Part shown: piece by piece, positions 17,081 to 26,074 of the stretch
How positions within the stretch are numbered: the first letter of the stretch is position 1
Layout: each line of letters starts with the position of its first letter
NCBI RefSeq assembly: GCF_030068455.1
Contig: NZ_JAQOSQ010000016.1
Span: 1 to 64,000, forward strand
From: Roseofilum casamattae BLCC-M143
GTDB taxonomy: Bacteria > Cyanobacteriota > Cyanobacteriia > Cyanobacteriales > Desertifilaceae
Direction of reading: 5' to 3'
Length of the DNA stretch: 64,000 bases
The notes under the pieces: generated by a model
Database searches by the model: none
What the model was told of the DNA's origin: nothing
Seen by the model: the letters and a program-made list of their open reading frames with translations, nothing else
Translations under genes and position numbers: made by a program

Positions 17081-17254
17081 GGCAAACCCCTTAACTCAAC
17101 CTTAATTTTATGAATACCTCTTAATTTAAATCCTAACTGCAATTTTTGTGGGTGACGTTAACAAAAATTGGCCGGTTGAGGGCGATCGCATTGTTTGCCA
17201 ATAAAATACTTGAGCTGCTAACTGGTGCAGAATCTAAGACAATAACTTGAGACA

Positions 17255-17548
17255 TTAAATGGATGTTTTTTCCAAAGATTGAATAAGTTCTAAGGATTCT
17301 TGTTGTTCCTGTTCGTCATCCAACTCAGACCAAGAAACAAACATCTCTTGTATTCTTTCCCGTTTGAGCTTGCGATCGCAAAAATCCCCACTATTTAAAC
17401 GAACAATAGCATCATTCCAACTCTCCACAGAACTGGTTTTAATTCTCCGTTGACGAAACGAGCGCACAAGTTCTAGCAAACTGGGGATATATTCTTCTGG
17501 GATATGCTCAATTTCTTGAAGTAGCTCTAGTTTGGGATGGCTTGACAT
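17255..17548 (-). CDS. Small hypothetical protein, possible orphan antitoxin
   Basis: Starting at the ATG at 17548 the protein has 97 residues: MSSHPKLELLQEIEHIPEEY, then IPSLLELVRSF, then a basic-to-acidic tail. Helical beginnings of the IPEEY..LLELV type are common in small cyanobacterial antitoxins that sit before PIN or RelE toxins. No toxin gene follows within the 175 bases to the effector gene, so it would be an orphan. An earlier ATG (17566) adds six residues. It is divergent from the mannosidase gene. Confidence 0.5.
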   Translation of the reverse strand: MSSHPKLELLQEIEHIPEEYIPSLLELVRSFRQRRIKTSSVESWNDAIVRLNSGDFCDRKLKRERIQEMFVSWSELDDEQEQQESLELIQSLEKTSI

Positions 17549-17624
17549 CTTGCCTGGATTATTCATGGTTTTGGAGTATCATTGCGATCGCACTCTCCCT
17601 CCACTATATCCTGTTAGCCCATCC

Positions 17625-20600
17625 ATGAACTTGCCTGCTATCAATAATATCATCGAGAAACTGCGATCGCTCTCCCATCTCGATCTACAAACCACTTGGT
17701 TCTCCTACCCTGGAGATCTTCCCATTGCGCGAGGAACTAATCCGCAATCTTGGGAAACTTGGACTCCAGTTATTCTAAATCAGAGAAAGCATGTTGCTTG
17801 GGAACCAGGAAAGATTATTTGGTTGGGACAAACATTGGTTGTTCCCGAGCAGTTGTGTGGCTATCCCCTCGAAGGATTATACCTGCGATGGAGCGTGATG
17901 TGGTGGGCGGAAATGGCGCAAGTTTTCGTCAATGGGGAATGCGTGCAAGAAGGGGATTTGTTTGATTGTGCCACTCGGATTGTTTTGAGCGACCGGGTGG
18001 TTCCCGGAGCGGTATTTCATTTAGCGTTAAGGCTGATAAGTCCGGGACACGATCCGGGGGCTGTGGTGCGCAGTCTAGCCTTATTCGAGGGAGAGTCAGA
18101 AGTCGATCCGGGAATGTTTGCCGATGAGTTGCAGTGTTTGAGTATTGTTGGCGGCGATCGCCCTGACTTCTTGTCTTCTCTCGCAGAAGTGACGGCGACC
18201 TTGAACTGGTCTCACAAGAGCGATCGCGCAGTGTTCGATCGCCAGCTCGTGGAGTTGCGCGATCGCATTTTAGCACTGAATTGTCCCCCGCGTCCCCATA
18301 TCTTTCTCCTCGGCCACGCGCATTTAGATTTGGCGTGGTTATGGCCGGTTGTGGAAACTTGGGAGGCCGCGCAACGGACGTTTTCCTCGGTATTACAATT
18401 ACAAGATGATTTTCCAGAATTAACCTTCGGTCATTCCACTCCCGCATTATACGATTGGTTAGAATCCCATCGTCCCGATTTGTTTGCCGCTATTCAAGAT
18501 AAGGTTAAAACCGGACAATGGGAAATCATTGCCGGTTTGTGGGTAGAACCAGAGTTTAATATCATTAGCGGCGAATCACTTATCCGTCAGGTTCTCTACG
18601 GACAGCGCTATATTCGCGAAAAGTTTGGTATCCTCAACCGAGTTGCGTGGTTGCCAGATAGTTTTGGCTTTTGTTGGCAACTGCCGCAAATCTTTAAGTT
18701 AGGCAATATCGATTATTTCGTTACGCAGAAACTGGACTGGAACGATACTACTCAATTTCCGTATAAGGTATTTTGGTGGGAAGGTTTAGACGGAACTCAA
18801 CTCTTGAGTTTGATGTCCGCTCCCATCGGTCAAGGCATCGATTCGGTGGAATACGCGCGCTATTCTGTAAAATGGCAGGAAAATACTGGAATCGAGGATA
18901 GTTTAGCATTGCCGGGAGTCGGAGACCATGGCGGTGGACCGAGTCGAGATATGCTAGAAGTGGGACGGCGATCGCAATTATCTCCCATTTTACCCAAACT
19001 GGAATTTACCACCGCTCATCGTTATTTAGATCGCCTCATTCAGCAGAACAGTTATCCGGTTTGGCGAGACGAACTCTATCTCGAATTCCATCGCGGATGC
19101 TATACCACTCACGCCGAACAAAAACAGTATAACCGACGATGCGAGCGCTTGTTATATGAAGCCGAACTCTGGTCGTCTTGCGCGAGTTTGCTCGCCGACG
19201 TTCCTTATCCGAAATTAGAATTAGAACGAGACTGGAAAGCCGTTCTCTTTAATCAATTCCACGATATCTTACCCGGTTCCGCTATTCCGGAAGTCTTTGT
19301 CGATGCCGATCGCGAATGGGAACGAGTTATTGCTTCAACGAAAAGCATTATCGATCGCGCGATCGCCACTATCTCATCTCATCTTACCCTACCACAATCT
19401 CCCCATCCCGACGCGCGCGCCATCCTTATTTTCAATCCGCTGAACTGGATGCGATGGGATGTCGCCACTATTCCAATTCAAAATAGCGAACGATGCTGGC
19501 AAGTTCGCACATCTGACGGCGAAGAGGTAGCGAGCCAATCCTATAATAATGCTCTGGTATTCCTGGCGCCCGATATTCCTTCCGTCGGGTATCGCTTATT
19601 TTGGTTAGTCCCTATTTCAAAAACGGATAGCGTACCAGATTTTCCAACCGAGTTTATCCTGGAAAACAATAACCTGCGAGTCGAAATCGATCCGGAAACT
19701 GGAGATATTCAGCAATTGCGCGATCGCCAACACGATCGCAATATTCTAAAAGGTTCCGGCAACCAACTGCAAGCCTTTTCCGACACCAAACAATATTGGG
19801 ATGCGTGGAATATCGATCCGAATTATGCCCAACAGCCACTATCGCCAACCGAACTAAAATCGATTCGCTGGATAACCTACGGAAAAGTGGTGCAAGAAAT
19901 TGAAGTTATCCGTCAGTTCGGTCAATCTACATTCACGCAGTACTATACTTTGTTTGCCCATAAAAACCAACTCGAAATTAGAACGACTGTGGATTGGCAA
20001 GAGCGCCATACCCTAGTTAAAGCCAATTTTCCCTTAGCGTTGAACTCCGATTATACAACTTATGAAATACCTTGTGGTGCGATCGCGCGATCGAATCATA
20101 TTCGTGAAGATAGAAACGGCAAGGAGGTATCGGATCGCGATCGCGCAAAATGGGAAGTTCCAGCTCTCAACTGGGCAGATTTAACCGATGATTCGGAACA
20201 GTATGGAGTTAGTCTAATTAGCGATTATAAATCCGGTTACGATCCCGCACAAAATCATCTGCGACTCACCTTACTTTTAGGAGCCACTTGGCCCGATCCA
20301 AAAGCAGATTTAGGCAACCATGAATTCCATTATGCCATCTATCCCCATGCCGGAAATTGGCAATCTGCGCAAACCGTGCGACGAGGTTATGAATTTAATT
20401 GTCCGTTGCGCGTAAAAGAGGTAAACTTGTCAGAGGAATTGGATGGTGCGATCGCAAATACGTTACCAGAAACAATAAGCTTTATCCAGGATACTTCCAA
20501 TTCTTTCATTCTCACCGCACTCAAGCCGAGTGAAGAACGGGAAAATGAATGGATGATTCATGGGTATGAAGCTCATGGAGAAGCGCGCGCTATTCATTTT

Positions 20601-20762
20601 CAGAATAACCTCGGAATAGCGATAGAGTCTCGAGTGAATTTATTAGAAGAAAAGCAAGCAGAAATTCCAGCCGGACAACCCTTAACCGTCCAGCCATGGC
20701 AAATTATTGCGTTGTGCGCTCGTAAAATTGTAGCCCAAAGCGAATCCGTCGGACGGGGCTAA
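17625..20762 (+). CDS. Alpha-mannosidase, glycoside hydrolase family 38
   Basis: GH38 enzymes hydrolyse alpha-mannosidic bonds with a Zn-dependent retaining mechanism. The ATG at 17625 is preferred over one at 17532, which overlaps the divergent small gene. The protein then has 1045 residues. Visible motifs are the metal-binding FLLGHAHLDLAWLWP near 226-240, the nucleophile Asp in AWLPDSFGFCWQLPQI near 345, and the later HRGCYTTHAEQKQYNRRCER. The C-terminal half is the beta-sandwich region of the family. No signal peptide is seen, so it is probably cytoplasmic and used for glycan or mannoside turnover. Confidence 0.93.
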   Translation: MNLPAINNIIEKLRSLSHLDLQTTWFSYPGDLPIARGTNPQSWETWTPVILNQRKHVAWEPGKIIWLGQTLVVPEQLCGYPLEGLYLRWSVMWWAEMAQVFVNGECVQEGDLFDCATRIVLSDRVVPGAVFHLALRLISPGHDPGAVVRSLALFEGESEVDPGMFADELQCLSIVGGDRPDFLSSLAEVTATLNWSHKSDRAVFDRQLVELRDRILALNCPPRPHIFLLGHAHLDLAWLWPVVETWEAAQRTFSSVLQLQDDFPELTFGHSTPALYDWLESHRPDLFAAIQDKVKTGQWEIIAGLWVEPEFNIISGESLIRQVLYGQRYIREKFGILNRVAWLPDSFGFCWQLPQIFKLGNIDYFVTQKLDWNDTTQFPYKVFWWEGLDGTQLLSLMSAPIGQGIDSVEYARYSVKWQENTGIEDSLALPGVGDHGGGPSRDMLEVGRRSQLSPILPKLEFTTAHRYLDRLIQQNSYPVWRDELYLEFHRGCYTTHAEQKQYNRRCERLLYEAELWSSCASLLADVPYPKLELERDWKAVLFNQFHDILPGSAIPEVFVDADREWERVIASTKSIIDRAIATISSHLTLPQSPHPDARAILIFNPLNWMRWDVATIPIQNSERCWQVRTSDGEEVASQSYNNALVFLAPDIPSVGYRLFWLVPISKTDSVPDFPTEFILENNNLRVEIDPETGDIQQLRDRQHDRNILKGSGNQLQAFSDTKQYWDAWNIDPNYAQQPLSPTELKSIRWITYGKVVQEIEVIRQFGQSTFTQYYTLFAHKNQLEIRTTVDWQERHTLVKANFPLALNSDYTTYEIPCGAIARSNHIREDRNGKEVSDRDRAKWEVPALNWADLTDDSEQYGVSLISDYKSGYDPAQNHLRLTLLLGATWPDPKADLGNHEFHYAIYPHAGNWQSAQTVRRGYEFNCPLRVKEVNLSEELDGAIANTLPETISFIQDTSNSFILTALKPSEERENEWMIHGYEAHGEARAIHFQNNLGIAIESRVNLLEEKQAEIPAGQPLTVQPWQIIALCARKIVAQSESVGRG

Positions 20763-20817
20763 CAGTCCAACAGTTAAGCTAAAATGATTTACGGCACGAT
20801 CGCCGATAGAATTTGGG

Positions 20818-21849
20818 CTAGGAAATTTTGGGAGCGATCGCAAACATCAATGGGCTTTCCGGGCTACTCTCGAGCTGAACCATCAGGCTACATCTAGACT
20901 CATCAGTGACATCAGATAGCTCCAGATTCAAGTGTCCGCGATCGCGACGTTCTGCCTGCAAGCGTTCTCCAGCATTTTGCAGTTCGATGCGTCCGGCAGA
21001 AGGCAACAGGACTTGAATGCGCAATTGCGACTCACCGTTAACCTCGCGATATTCAGCCAGCAGGTGCAACGCTCCTTCCTCGGTGTCCCATTCTTGATGG
21101 CTGACAGCACCGTTAAGTACTGGAGTTAAGGTCAAGCGATCGATAATCGTTTGCGCCAGTAACAACGATAACTCCATTTGCCGCTCTCGGTCAACGCGAT
21201 CGTAACGTATGGGCATCGACTGCACGACTTGTGGCGAACGCATTTCCCCCAGCAACAAGGGACTGGCAACCTGATTCAGTTTCACAAATTCATTGGGAAA
21301 CAAAGCTTCCACAGCTTGTACCATTTTCGCCCCCTCTTTCAGGGTAGACTGAGCCACTTGCTGACAACCTTCGAGCAGTTGCGTTAACACCAGCTCTGGA
21401 AACTCGACGGAAATCGGCAAGTTCAACTGTCTTAACTGCGCGATCCACGGTTGCGCTGTCACCAGTCCGGAAAGCGCGACCTCGAGAGGCTCGTCGCGAT
21501 ATTCCATGACTTCGCTCTCCCACGGAAATAGCGGGAGATTGGCTTGGATTTCGTTTTGGATTCGGCGTTTGAGTAACGCTTGAAAACGGTCTTGCACGGC
21601 GGGTATATCTCCTATCTCTTCATGGTAACCCTGGGGGTTGGGATTGGGGGAATAGATGCGATCGAGGTCTTCTGAATCCAAGGGATCGAGCAATTCTCCA
21701 TCTACAATCTCTTCAGATAGAATTTCTGCAGATAGATTCGGGTTGGGATTTGCCGGTGGCTCTCCTTCAGAGTCGGGAGAGTCATCGGGGGGGGGATTCA
21801 GGAGCCAAGTAAATAAGCTCTCGATTTTGGCTTCTGGGTCTTTATTCAT
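20818..21849 (-). CDS. PatU-like protein downstream of hetZ
   Basis: This 343-residue protein starts MNKDPEAKIESLFTWLL and has an acidic Pro/Ser/Glu linker (residues about 17-65). A helical and beta-rich C-terminal part (PVLNGAVSHQEWDTEEGALH, RIELQNAGERLQAE) follows. In filamentous cyanobacteria a patU gene commonly lies directly downstream of hetZ in the same orientation, as here (27 bases apart). PatU affects heterocyst patterning in Anabaena; in species without heterocysts its role is unclear. The name rests mainly on synteny. Confidence 0.5.
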   Translation of the reverse strand: MNKDPEAKIESLFTWLLNPPPDDSPDSEGEPPANPNPNLSAEILSEEIVDGELLDPLDSEDLDRIYSPNPNPQGYHEEIGDIPAVQDRFQALLKRRIQNEIQANLPLFPWESEVMEYRDEPLEVALSGLVTAQPWIAQLRQLNLPISVEFPELVLTQLLEGCQQVAQSTLKEGAKMVQAVEALFPNEFVKLNQVASPLLLGEMRSPQVVQSMPIRYDRVDRERQMELSLLLAQTIIDRLTLTPVLNGAVSHQEWDTEEGALHLLAEYREVNGESQLRIQVLLPSAGRIELQNAGERLQAERRDRGHLNLELSDVTDESRCSLMVQLESSPESPLMFAIAPKIS

Positions 21850-21876
21850 AGTAGATGTTTTATTCTCCGGAATAGT

Positions 21877-23052
21877 TTAGGCATTACGAATTGCCCAAGC
21901 ACGAGCGAGAATTTTCACCCATCGTTTTTGTACCTGAGTCAAGGTACAGCCGAGTTCGCTGGCGATCGTTTCATCATCAGCATTGGCTTGCCTGAGCTGT
22001 AAATGTTTAACTTCTTCTGGGGTTAATTCATGCATAAAATTTTGCCATTCTTTCGGCATTAATCCCAGGTTTTTTTCTAAACCAGCTTCTAACCATTCAT
22101 GGACGATTTGCCAATGAGGCCCCAGGGCAAAGCGTTCGAGATGATATTTAAACCGCTGTTGCAAGTAATCTCGCTGGCGTGGGGTAATCTCGAGCACCCA
22201 TTCCAGTTGCGAGGTGGGCAAGTCGAGCAATCGTAGAATGAAGTAGTCGGCACATTGTTGTTGGTTGCGCTCTTCCAAATAGTCCAACAGCTTTTGCGTG
22301 ACTTTTTCGGTAATGTCTTCCACCTGGAGATGGGATTCTCGATTGCTAATGGCTTTGCGCACTTGGGATAGGGTGGGACTGGACCATTCTCCATTAGCTT
22401 CCGAGCTTCCTCCTTCTGAGGCTTGTTCGATGTCTACGAGGTCTTCGTGGGGTTGTTGTTGCGAAAAGGTTTGCGATCGCAGAATAATTAGTTGTTGCGA
22501 TCGATTTCCTTTGAACCGAATCCGCCGCTTCCCATACCGTTCGACAAAGGCCATAAACTCGGCAATATCCAACCGCGTTTTCGGATGATAGTCTTTCGGC
22601 AATTGAGTTTCTCGGCGAAAGGCATTAAAGCCTTCTAAGTAAAAGCCTTGTAAGAAATCTTCAATTAAGGCGCTGCGAGCGGAGTAACTGGGCGATCGAT
22701 GGGATGGAGTAATATAGCTATAAATAATGGCAGCCAGAGTGCTGTGCAAGTCGCGACGACCTTCCACAGACCCGAGTTGGTAATAATGCAAACATTGTTT
22801 GAGGCGAATGCGAGCCAGTTTTTCGGCCCAAACTTCAATTTCTCCCGAATCTTGGATGCGCTGACTCTCCGCACAAATGCGCGTAACTTCAGCGGCCAGT
22901 CGCTCGGCCACATCCCGACAGTTGCTCGGTTTCGCCTGAGTTGACTGTTGTAGCTCTTGCCAGAGGAGTTCAAAGATGGCTGGAAAAATACCCTGCACAG
23001 TCTGCGTCATTTCCCCCCTATCCGGATAGGTTTGCTTACCCGACCCTAACAT
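21877..23052 (-). CDS. hetZ: HetZ-family regulator
   Basis: This 391-residue protein matches the HetZ family as I remember it: IFELLWQELQQSTQ, CRDVAERLAAEVTRICAES, RIQDSGEIEVWAEKLARI, IEDFLQGFYLEGFNAFRRE and SQQLIILRSQTFSQQQPHED. HetZ is a DNA-binding regulator of early heterocyst development in Anabaena, and it is also kept in non-heterocystous filamentous species. The C-terminus (ETIASELGCTLTQVQKRWV) looks like a helix-turn-helix of sigma-factor region 4 style. ATGs at 23052 and 23010 both have purine-rich sites; the later one is preceded by GGGGGG. It is divergent from a conserved hypothetical gene. Confidence 0.75.
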   Translation of the reverse strand: MLGSGKQTYPDRGEMTQTVQGIFPAIFELLWQELQQSTQAKPSNCRDVAERLAAEVTRICAESQRIQDSGEIEVWAEKLARIRLKQCLHYYQLGSVEGRRDLHSTLAAIIYSYITPSHRSPSYSARSALIEDFLQGFYLEGFNAFRRETQLPKDYHPKTRLDIAEFMAFVERYGKRRIRFKGNRSQQLIILRSQTFSQQQPHEDLVDIEQASEGGSSEANGEWSSPTLSQVRKAISNRESHLQVEDITEKVTQKLLDYLEERNQQQCADYFILRLLDLPTSQLEWVLEITPRQRDYLQQRFKYHLERFALGPHWQIVHEWLEAGLEKNLGLMPKEWQNFMHELTPEEVKHLQLRQANADDETIASELGCTLTQVQKRWVKILARAWAIRNA

Positions 23053-23151
23053 ACCTTCCCTCCACCCGTCCGGGAATGGAATATGTTCGTTTTATCTCTT
23101 TTTTCTATATCCCATCCGTTAAAATTCAGGGAGACAACCCAGAAGCAACTG

Positions 23152-23622
23152 ATGGATCTCAACCAACAAATTCAAGCATTAATCGCTGGTGCACCTCAAG
23201 ATGGTAGCACTCCAAATGCGATCGCGGCGATCGCCCCAGCCCTAAAAACCCTCGCCAAACGACTCAAACATCTCGAGTATTACATTTTGCAATCGTCAAA
23301 CGAAGAGTGGGTAGTTACCACCCTCAGCCATCAGCGCAAATCCCAGGTCACCAAAAAAGTCATTTATGCTTTTGCCACACTTAAAGATGCGTCCCAATCT
23401 CCCCCAGCAAAAGCAAACCCCAACCTTATCGCCGCTCCCAAACCCGTAGCAGCCGTACTATTTCAGATGGTGACCTTAAACCCGAACGACAATATCAGTC
23501 TCGTTTTCTTCGATATTCCCGGAGACACGGAATCTGGCGTAGAAGTTCCCGTCCGCGAGATCCAAACTTTAATTCAATCTCATCTGAGTCAAACCCCAGC
23601 TTATCCGCCAAATTTAGCTTAA
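23152..23622 (+). CDS. Conserved hypothetical cyanobacterial protein
   Basis: Starting at ATG 23152 the protein has 156 residues: MDLNQQIQALIAGAPQDGST, then a helical part (APALKTLAKRLKHLEYYILQ), then a beta-rich domain (VLFQMVTLNPNDNISLVFFD). An upstream frame from 23083 adds 23 residues that look non-conserved (hydrophobic, MFVLSLFSIS) and overlap the promoter side of hetZ. No enzymatic motif is visible. It is divergent from hetZ and could share its regulatory DNA. Confidence 0.6.
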   Translation: MDLNQQIQALIAGAPQDGSTPNAIAAIAPALKTLAKRLKHLEYYILQSSNEEWVVTTLSHQRKSQVTKKVIYAFATLKDASQSPPAKANPNLIAAPKPVAAVLFQMVTLNPNDNISLVFFDIPGDTESGVEVPVREIQTLIQSHLSQTPAYPPNLA

Positions 23623-23672
23623 GCTTGTATAATCAAAAACTATTATTCTATCTATGGTTTGAGGCTTGACCG

Positions 23673-24152
23673 ATGAGGCAATGGCTTGGTGTTGTTCTAA
23701 TTGCTGCTGGCTTGGGTCTCTCTACCGGCCAACTCGCCCGAGCGCAGTCCCCTTCCGATACTGGCAGAACTCTGAGTATTGAAGTCACCGGATTGAATGC
23801 TGATAAAAAAGGTCAGGTTTGCGTTCGACTCTACGAAGCAGCGGCTAATTTTCCCACAGGGGATGAAGGCGTGACCCATCAAGATTGTCACCCAGTGACC
23901 GCCGATCGCGATCGCTTCGAGTTTACCGATGTCGGCTGTCAGACTTGCGCGATCGCTCTGCTCCACGATACTAACGGCAATCGAAAGATGGATACCAACT
24001 TCTTCGGTATCCCTAAAGAAGGATTCGGCTTTTCTAACAACCCCATTGTTTCTCGAAAAACCAGAGCGCCTGACTTCCAGCGAGCGTCCTTTCCGTTTCC
24101 GGGGTCGAGCATGCAAGTGACCATCGGTGTTAAATACGGTCTCGATCGCTAA
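23673..24152 (+). CDS. DUF2141 domain-containing secreted protein
   Basis: This 159-residue protein has a signal peptide (MRQWLGVVLIAAGLGLSTG, cleavage after about ARA at residues 23-25). The mature part matches DUF2141: LSIEVTGLNADKKGQVCVRL, CAIALLHDTNGNRKMDTNF and GIPKEGFGFSNNP. The HD.N.N.KMD..F.GIP.E stretch is the family signature, and its acidic residues suggest metal or calcium binding. It is likely periplasmic or outer membrane facing. It lies 50 bases after the preceding gene in the same orientation. Confidence 0.85.
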   Translation: MRQWLGVVLIAAGLGLSTGQLARAQSPSDTGRTLSIEVTGLNADKKGQVCVRLYEAAANFPTGDEGVTHQDCHPVTADRDRFEFTDVGCQTCAIALLHDTNGNRKMDTNFFGIPKEGFGFSNNPIVSRKTRAPDFQRASFPFPGSSMQVTIGVKYGLDR

Positions 24153-24172
24153 ATCGAGTCACTGAATTCTAC

Positions 24173-25144
24173 CTAATGCAGGCGACGAGTCACGTACTCC
24201 GTTAAGTCCATCAGAGTTTGATAGGATTCCGTTTTTGGCAACTGGGCCAAACACTCCCGCGCTCGGACAGTATGCTCGGTTGCCAGTTGCCGAGACAGAG
24301 CAATCCCCTGGGAATCATCGATAATGCTTAAGGCTTGTGGCAAATCTCCTTCTTGTTTAAATTCGCGCTCGATTAAGGTTTCCAAGCCGGGAAACTCTTG
24401 CATAGCATATAAAACAGGTGCTGTCAAGTTTCCATTCTTCAAGTCCGAACCTGCCGGCTTACCCAACATTTCCTCAGAACTCGTGAAATCGAGAATATCA
24501 TCCACAATCTGAAACGCTAATCCCAGATTGCGACCGTATTCGTACAAGTTCTCTGCCACATCTTCAGGAACATCACTCAATACACCAGCGGCCTTTGCAC
24601 TATTAGCAATTAGAGATGCAGTTTTGTAATAACTTTTTTCCAGATACTCTTCCAAGGATAAACTCGTATCAAAACGTCTGAGTCCCTGTTGAATTTCCCC
24701 TTCCGCCAAATCCATGATCACTTCAGACAGAAGTTTCACCACTTCCAAGTTATCCAGATTTGCCAGATACCACGAAGATTGAGCAAAGAGAAAATCTCCG
24801 GCGAGTACCGCGATGCGATTGCCAAAGCTACTATGAACCGTAGGTAGCCCCCGACGCATATCTGAGTCATCTACCACATCATCGTGGACCAGACTGGCCG
24901 TGTGAATCATTTCGGTAATCTCTGCCAGGCGTCGATGCCGCTCGGTAATCTCTTGAGCTGGTGTTGTCGCTTTCGAGACGAGCAACACAATAGCTGGTCG
25001 CAGTCGCTTCCCTCCCGCCCCAAACAAATACTCTGCGGCTGCGAATAGGATGGGATGACGCGCACTAACCAACTGTTTCAGGTTGTCCGTCAACAGATCG
25101 ACATCTGCTTCGACCGGATGGAATAAGGAGGTCGTTGAGGTCAT
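24173..25144 (-). CDS. sds: Solanesyl (polyprenyl) diphosphate synthase
   Basis: This trans-prenyltransferase makes the long isoprenoid chain for plastoquinone. The 323-residue protein has the first Asp-rich motif as LVHDDVVDDSDMRRG, the second as FQIVDDILDF, and GGKRLRPAIVLLVS near the start. These are standard features of the long-chain polyprenyl synthases of cyanobacteria. The exact chain length cannot be read from sequence. The DUF2141 gene ends 20 bases from its stop on the opposite strand. Confidence 0.93.
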   Translation of the reverse strand: MTSTTSLFHPVEADVDLLTDNLKQLVSARHPILFAAAEYLFGAGGKRLRPAIVLLVSKATTPAQEITERHRRLAEITEMIHTASLVHDDVVDDSDMRRGLPTVHSSFGNRIAVLAGDFLFAQSSWYLANLDNLEVVKLLSEVIMDLAEGEIQQGLRRFDTSLSLEEYLEKSYYKTASLIANSAKAAGVLSDVPEDVAENLYEYGRNLGLAFQIVDDILDFTSSEEMLGKPAGSDLKNGNLTAPVLYAMQEFPGLETLIEREFKQEGDLPQALSIIDDSQGIALSRQLATEHTVRARECLAQLPKTESYQTLMDLTEYVTRRLH

Positions 25145-25377
25145 GAATTAAGCCGACTTTGCCGTTAGTTACGAAACTTTACATACTTATTCTAATACTA
25201 TGTTGTCCTTTAGCAGAGAATTGGCCCGGATCTTCGCTATAGAGATCCTCCTCGCGCAGTAGCAGCAGCCCTCAAATTTGACCCCGAGAATGATAAGTTT
25301 CCCGGATAAGCAAATTTTTTGGCAAATTTAGGGGAAATACCTCCTAAAATCGAAAGTTTTATGTTAAATTAAATAAT

Positions 25378-25751
25378 AAGGATTTCAAATCACTGAGTCA
25401 CCCAACTGAATAAACGCAAAGTCGTGCAAGTCAGAGCTGATAACCTTTGACCCCGATGAAGTCTTGTTAGTGGAAGGAGTTAGTTCTCGTTAACCTTTAC
25501 CGGTTATTGTCGGAGCTATTGAATATTCAACTATCCTTTCGAGTCTGGTGGGTTAGAGCTTAATAGACTGGCTTGGAGGTCGTTGTGAATTTAATTGAAT
25601 GTTAGGAACGCCTAGACCTACTTTATGGGAATAGGTGAGTTCCTTGGCAGGGCAGTTCTAAAGCGATCGCCAAGACAAGTCCGTGTTAGTTATTCTTAAG
25701 TCAGACTGGTCGCTGGCTTATTGATGGTGTCATCGAGGATTTGAAATCCTT
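25378..25751 (+). ncRNA. Candidate structured RNA of about 375 nt
   Basis: The gap 25145-26074 holds no long gene. AAGGATTTCAAATC (25378-25391) and GATTTGAAATCCTT (25738-25751) are perfect inverted 14-mers that would close one long domain. Inside are local hairpins: TAACC/GGTTA near 25493-25510, TTGAATATTCAA near 25517, AGTCT/AGACT near 25544-25571, and AGGAAC...GTTCCT near 25604-25645 with ACCTA/TAGGT inside. It does not look like tmRNA, RNase P or SRP RNA. A promoter-like AT-rich stretch (TATGTT, 25361-25366) precedes it. It could be a free RNA or the leader of the 41-residue gene. Confidence 0.4.
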
Positions 25752-25784
25752 GCGTTCGTCCCTCTCCGCTACTACCCATGCCCT

Positions 25785-25910
25785 ATGTACACTGGTTTGC
25801 CCCTCATAATTCTGGCCCTTGCTTCTGCCTATCTGATGTCTGTGTATCTGCTACTGGCATTTGCCCAACGCAGTACTAAACTATCGCGATCGCGCAGTAG
25901 CGTTCGTTAG
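25785..25910 (+). CDS. 41-residue single-span membrane peptide
   Basis: ATG at 25785 opens 41 codons: MYTGLPLIILALASAYLMSV is the start of one strong membrane segment (to about residue 28), followed by a basic tail (QRSTKLSRSRSSVR). It follows the candidate structured RNA by 33 bases and precedes a strong terminator. It does not match any photosystem or cytochrome b6f small subunit that I know. There is no clear Shine-Dalgarno site, so it is a candidate only; a shorter frame overlaps in another register. Confidence 0.4.
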   Translation: MYTGLPLIILALASAYLMSVYLLLAFAQRSTKLSRSRSSVR

Positions 25911-25947
25911 CGATCGCGAACGATCGAATTTAATTTTATCTCGAAAC

Positions 25948-25976
25948 CAGAAAAGCCACGATCGGTGGCTTTTCTG
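25948..25976 (+). terminator. Rho-independent terminator
   Basis: CAGAAAAGCCAC (25948-25959) and GTGGCTTTTCTG (25965-25976) form a perfect 12-bp stem with a 5-base loop, with the T-rich arm leading on to TT. It ends the plus-strand unit of candidate RNA and small peptide. The A-rich opposite arm means it may also act for murI-sds read-through on the minus strand. Confidence 0.7.
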
Positions 25977-25993
25977 TTGAACATCGGGGTCTG

Positions 25994-26057
25994 AGAAACC
26001 GGGTTTCTTGCGCTACCTCAAGCAAGAAGTCGCATCAGTTGGAGAAACCCGGTTTCT
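25994..26057. repeat. 64-bp dispersed palindromic repeat, copy 1
   Basis: AGAAACCGGGTTTCT (25994-26008) and AGAAACCCGGTTTCT (26043-26057) bracket a 34-base middle containing CTACCTCAA. A second copy of the same length and arrangement lies at 51649-51712. The arms are near-palindromic themselves. The repeat lies in the gap between the terminator and the murI stop codon. It is a small non-coding dispersed element of MITE type; no target duplication is obvious. Confidence 0.75.
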
Positions 26058-26074
26058 GGCCTTCATCGAATGGT

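Noticed and set aside
16250-17113. 287-residue plus-strand frame opposite the effector gene
   Set aside because: Composition is shadow-like (Cys/Phe/Leu rich) and it lies wholly opposite a gene with clear motifs.
25378-25751. tmRNA, RNase P RNA or 6S RNA
   Set aside because: The tmRNA tag and TpsiC-like end, the GAGGAAAGUCC-type core of RNase P and the size of 6S are absent.
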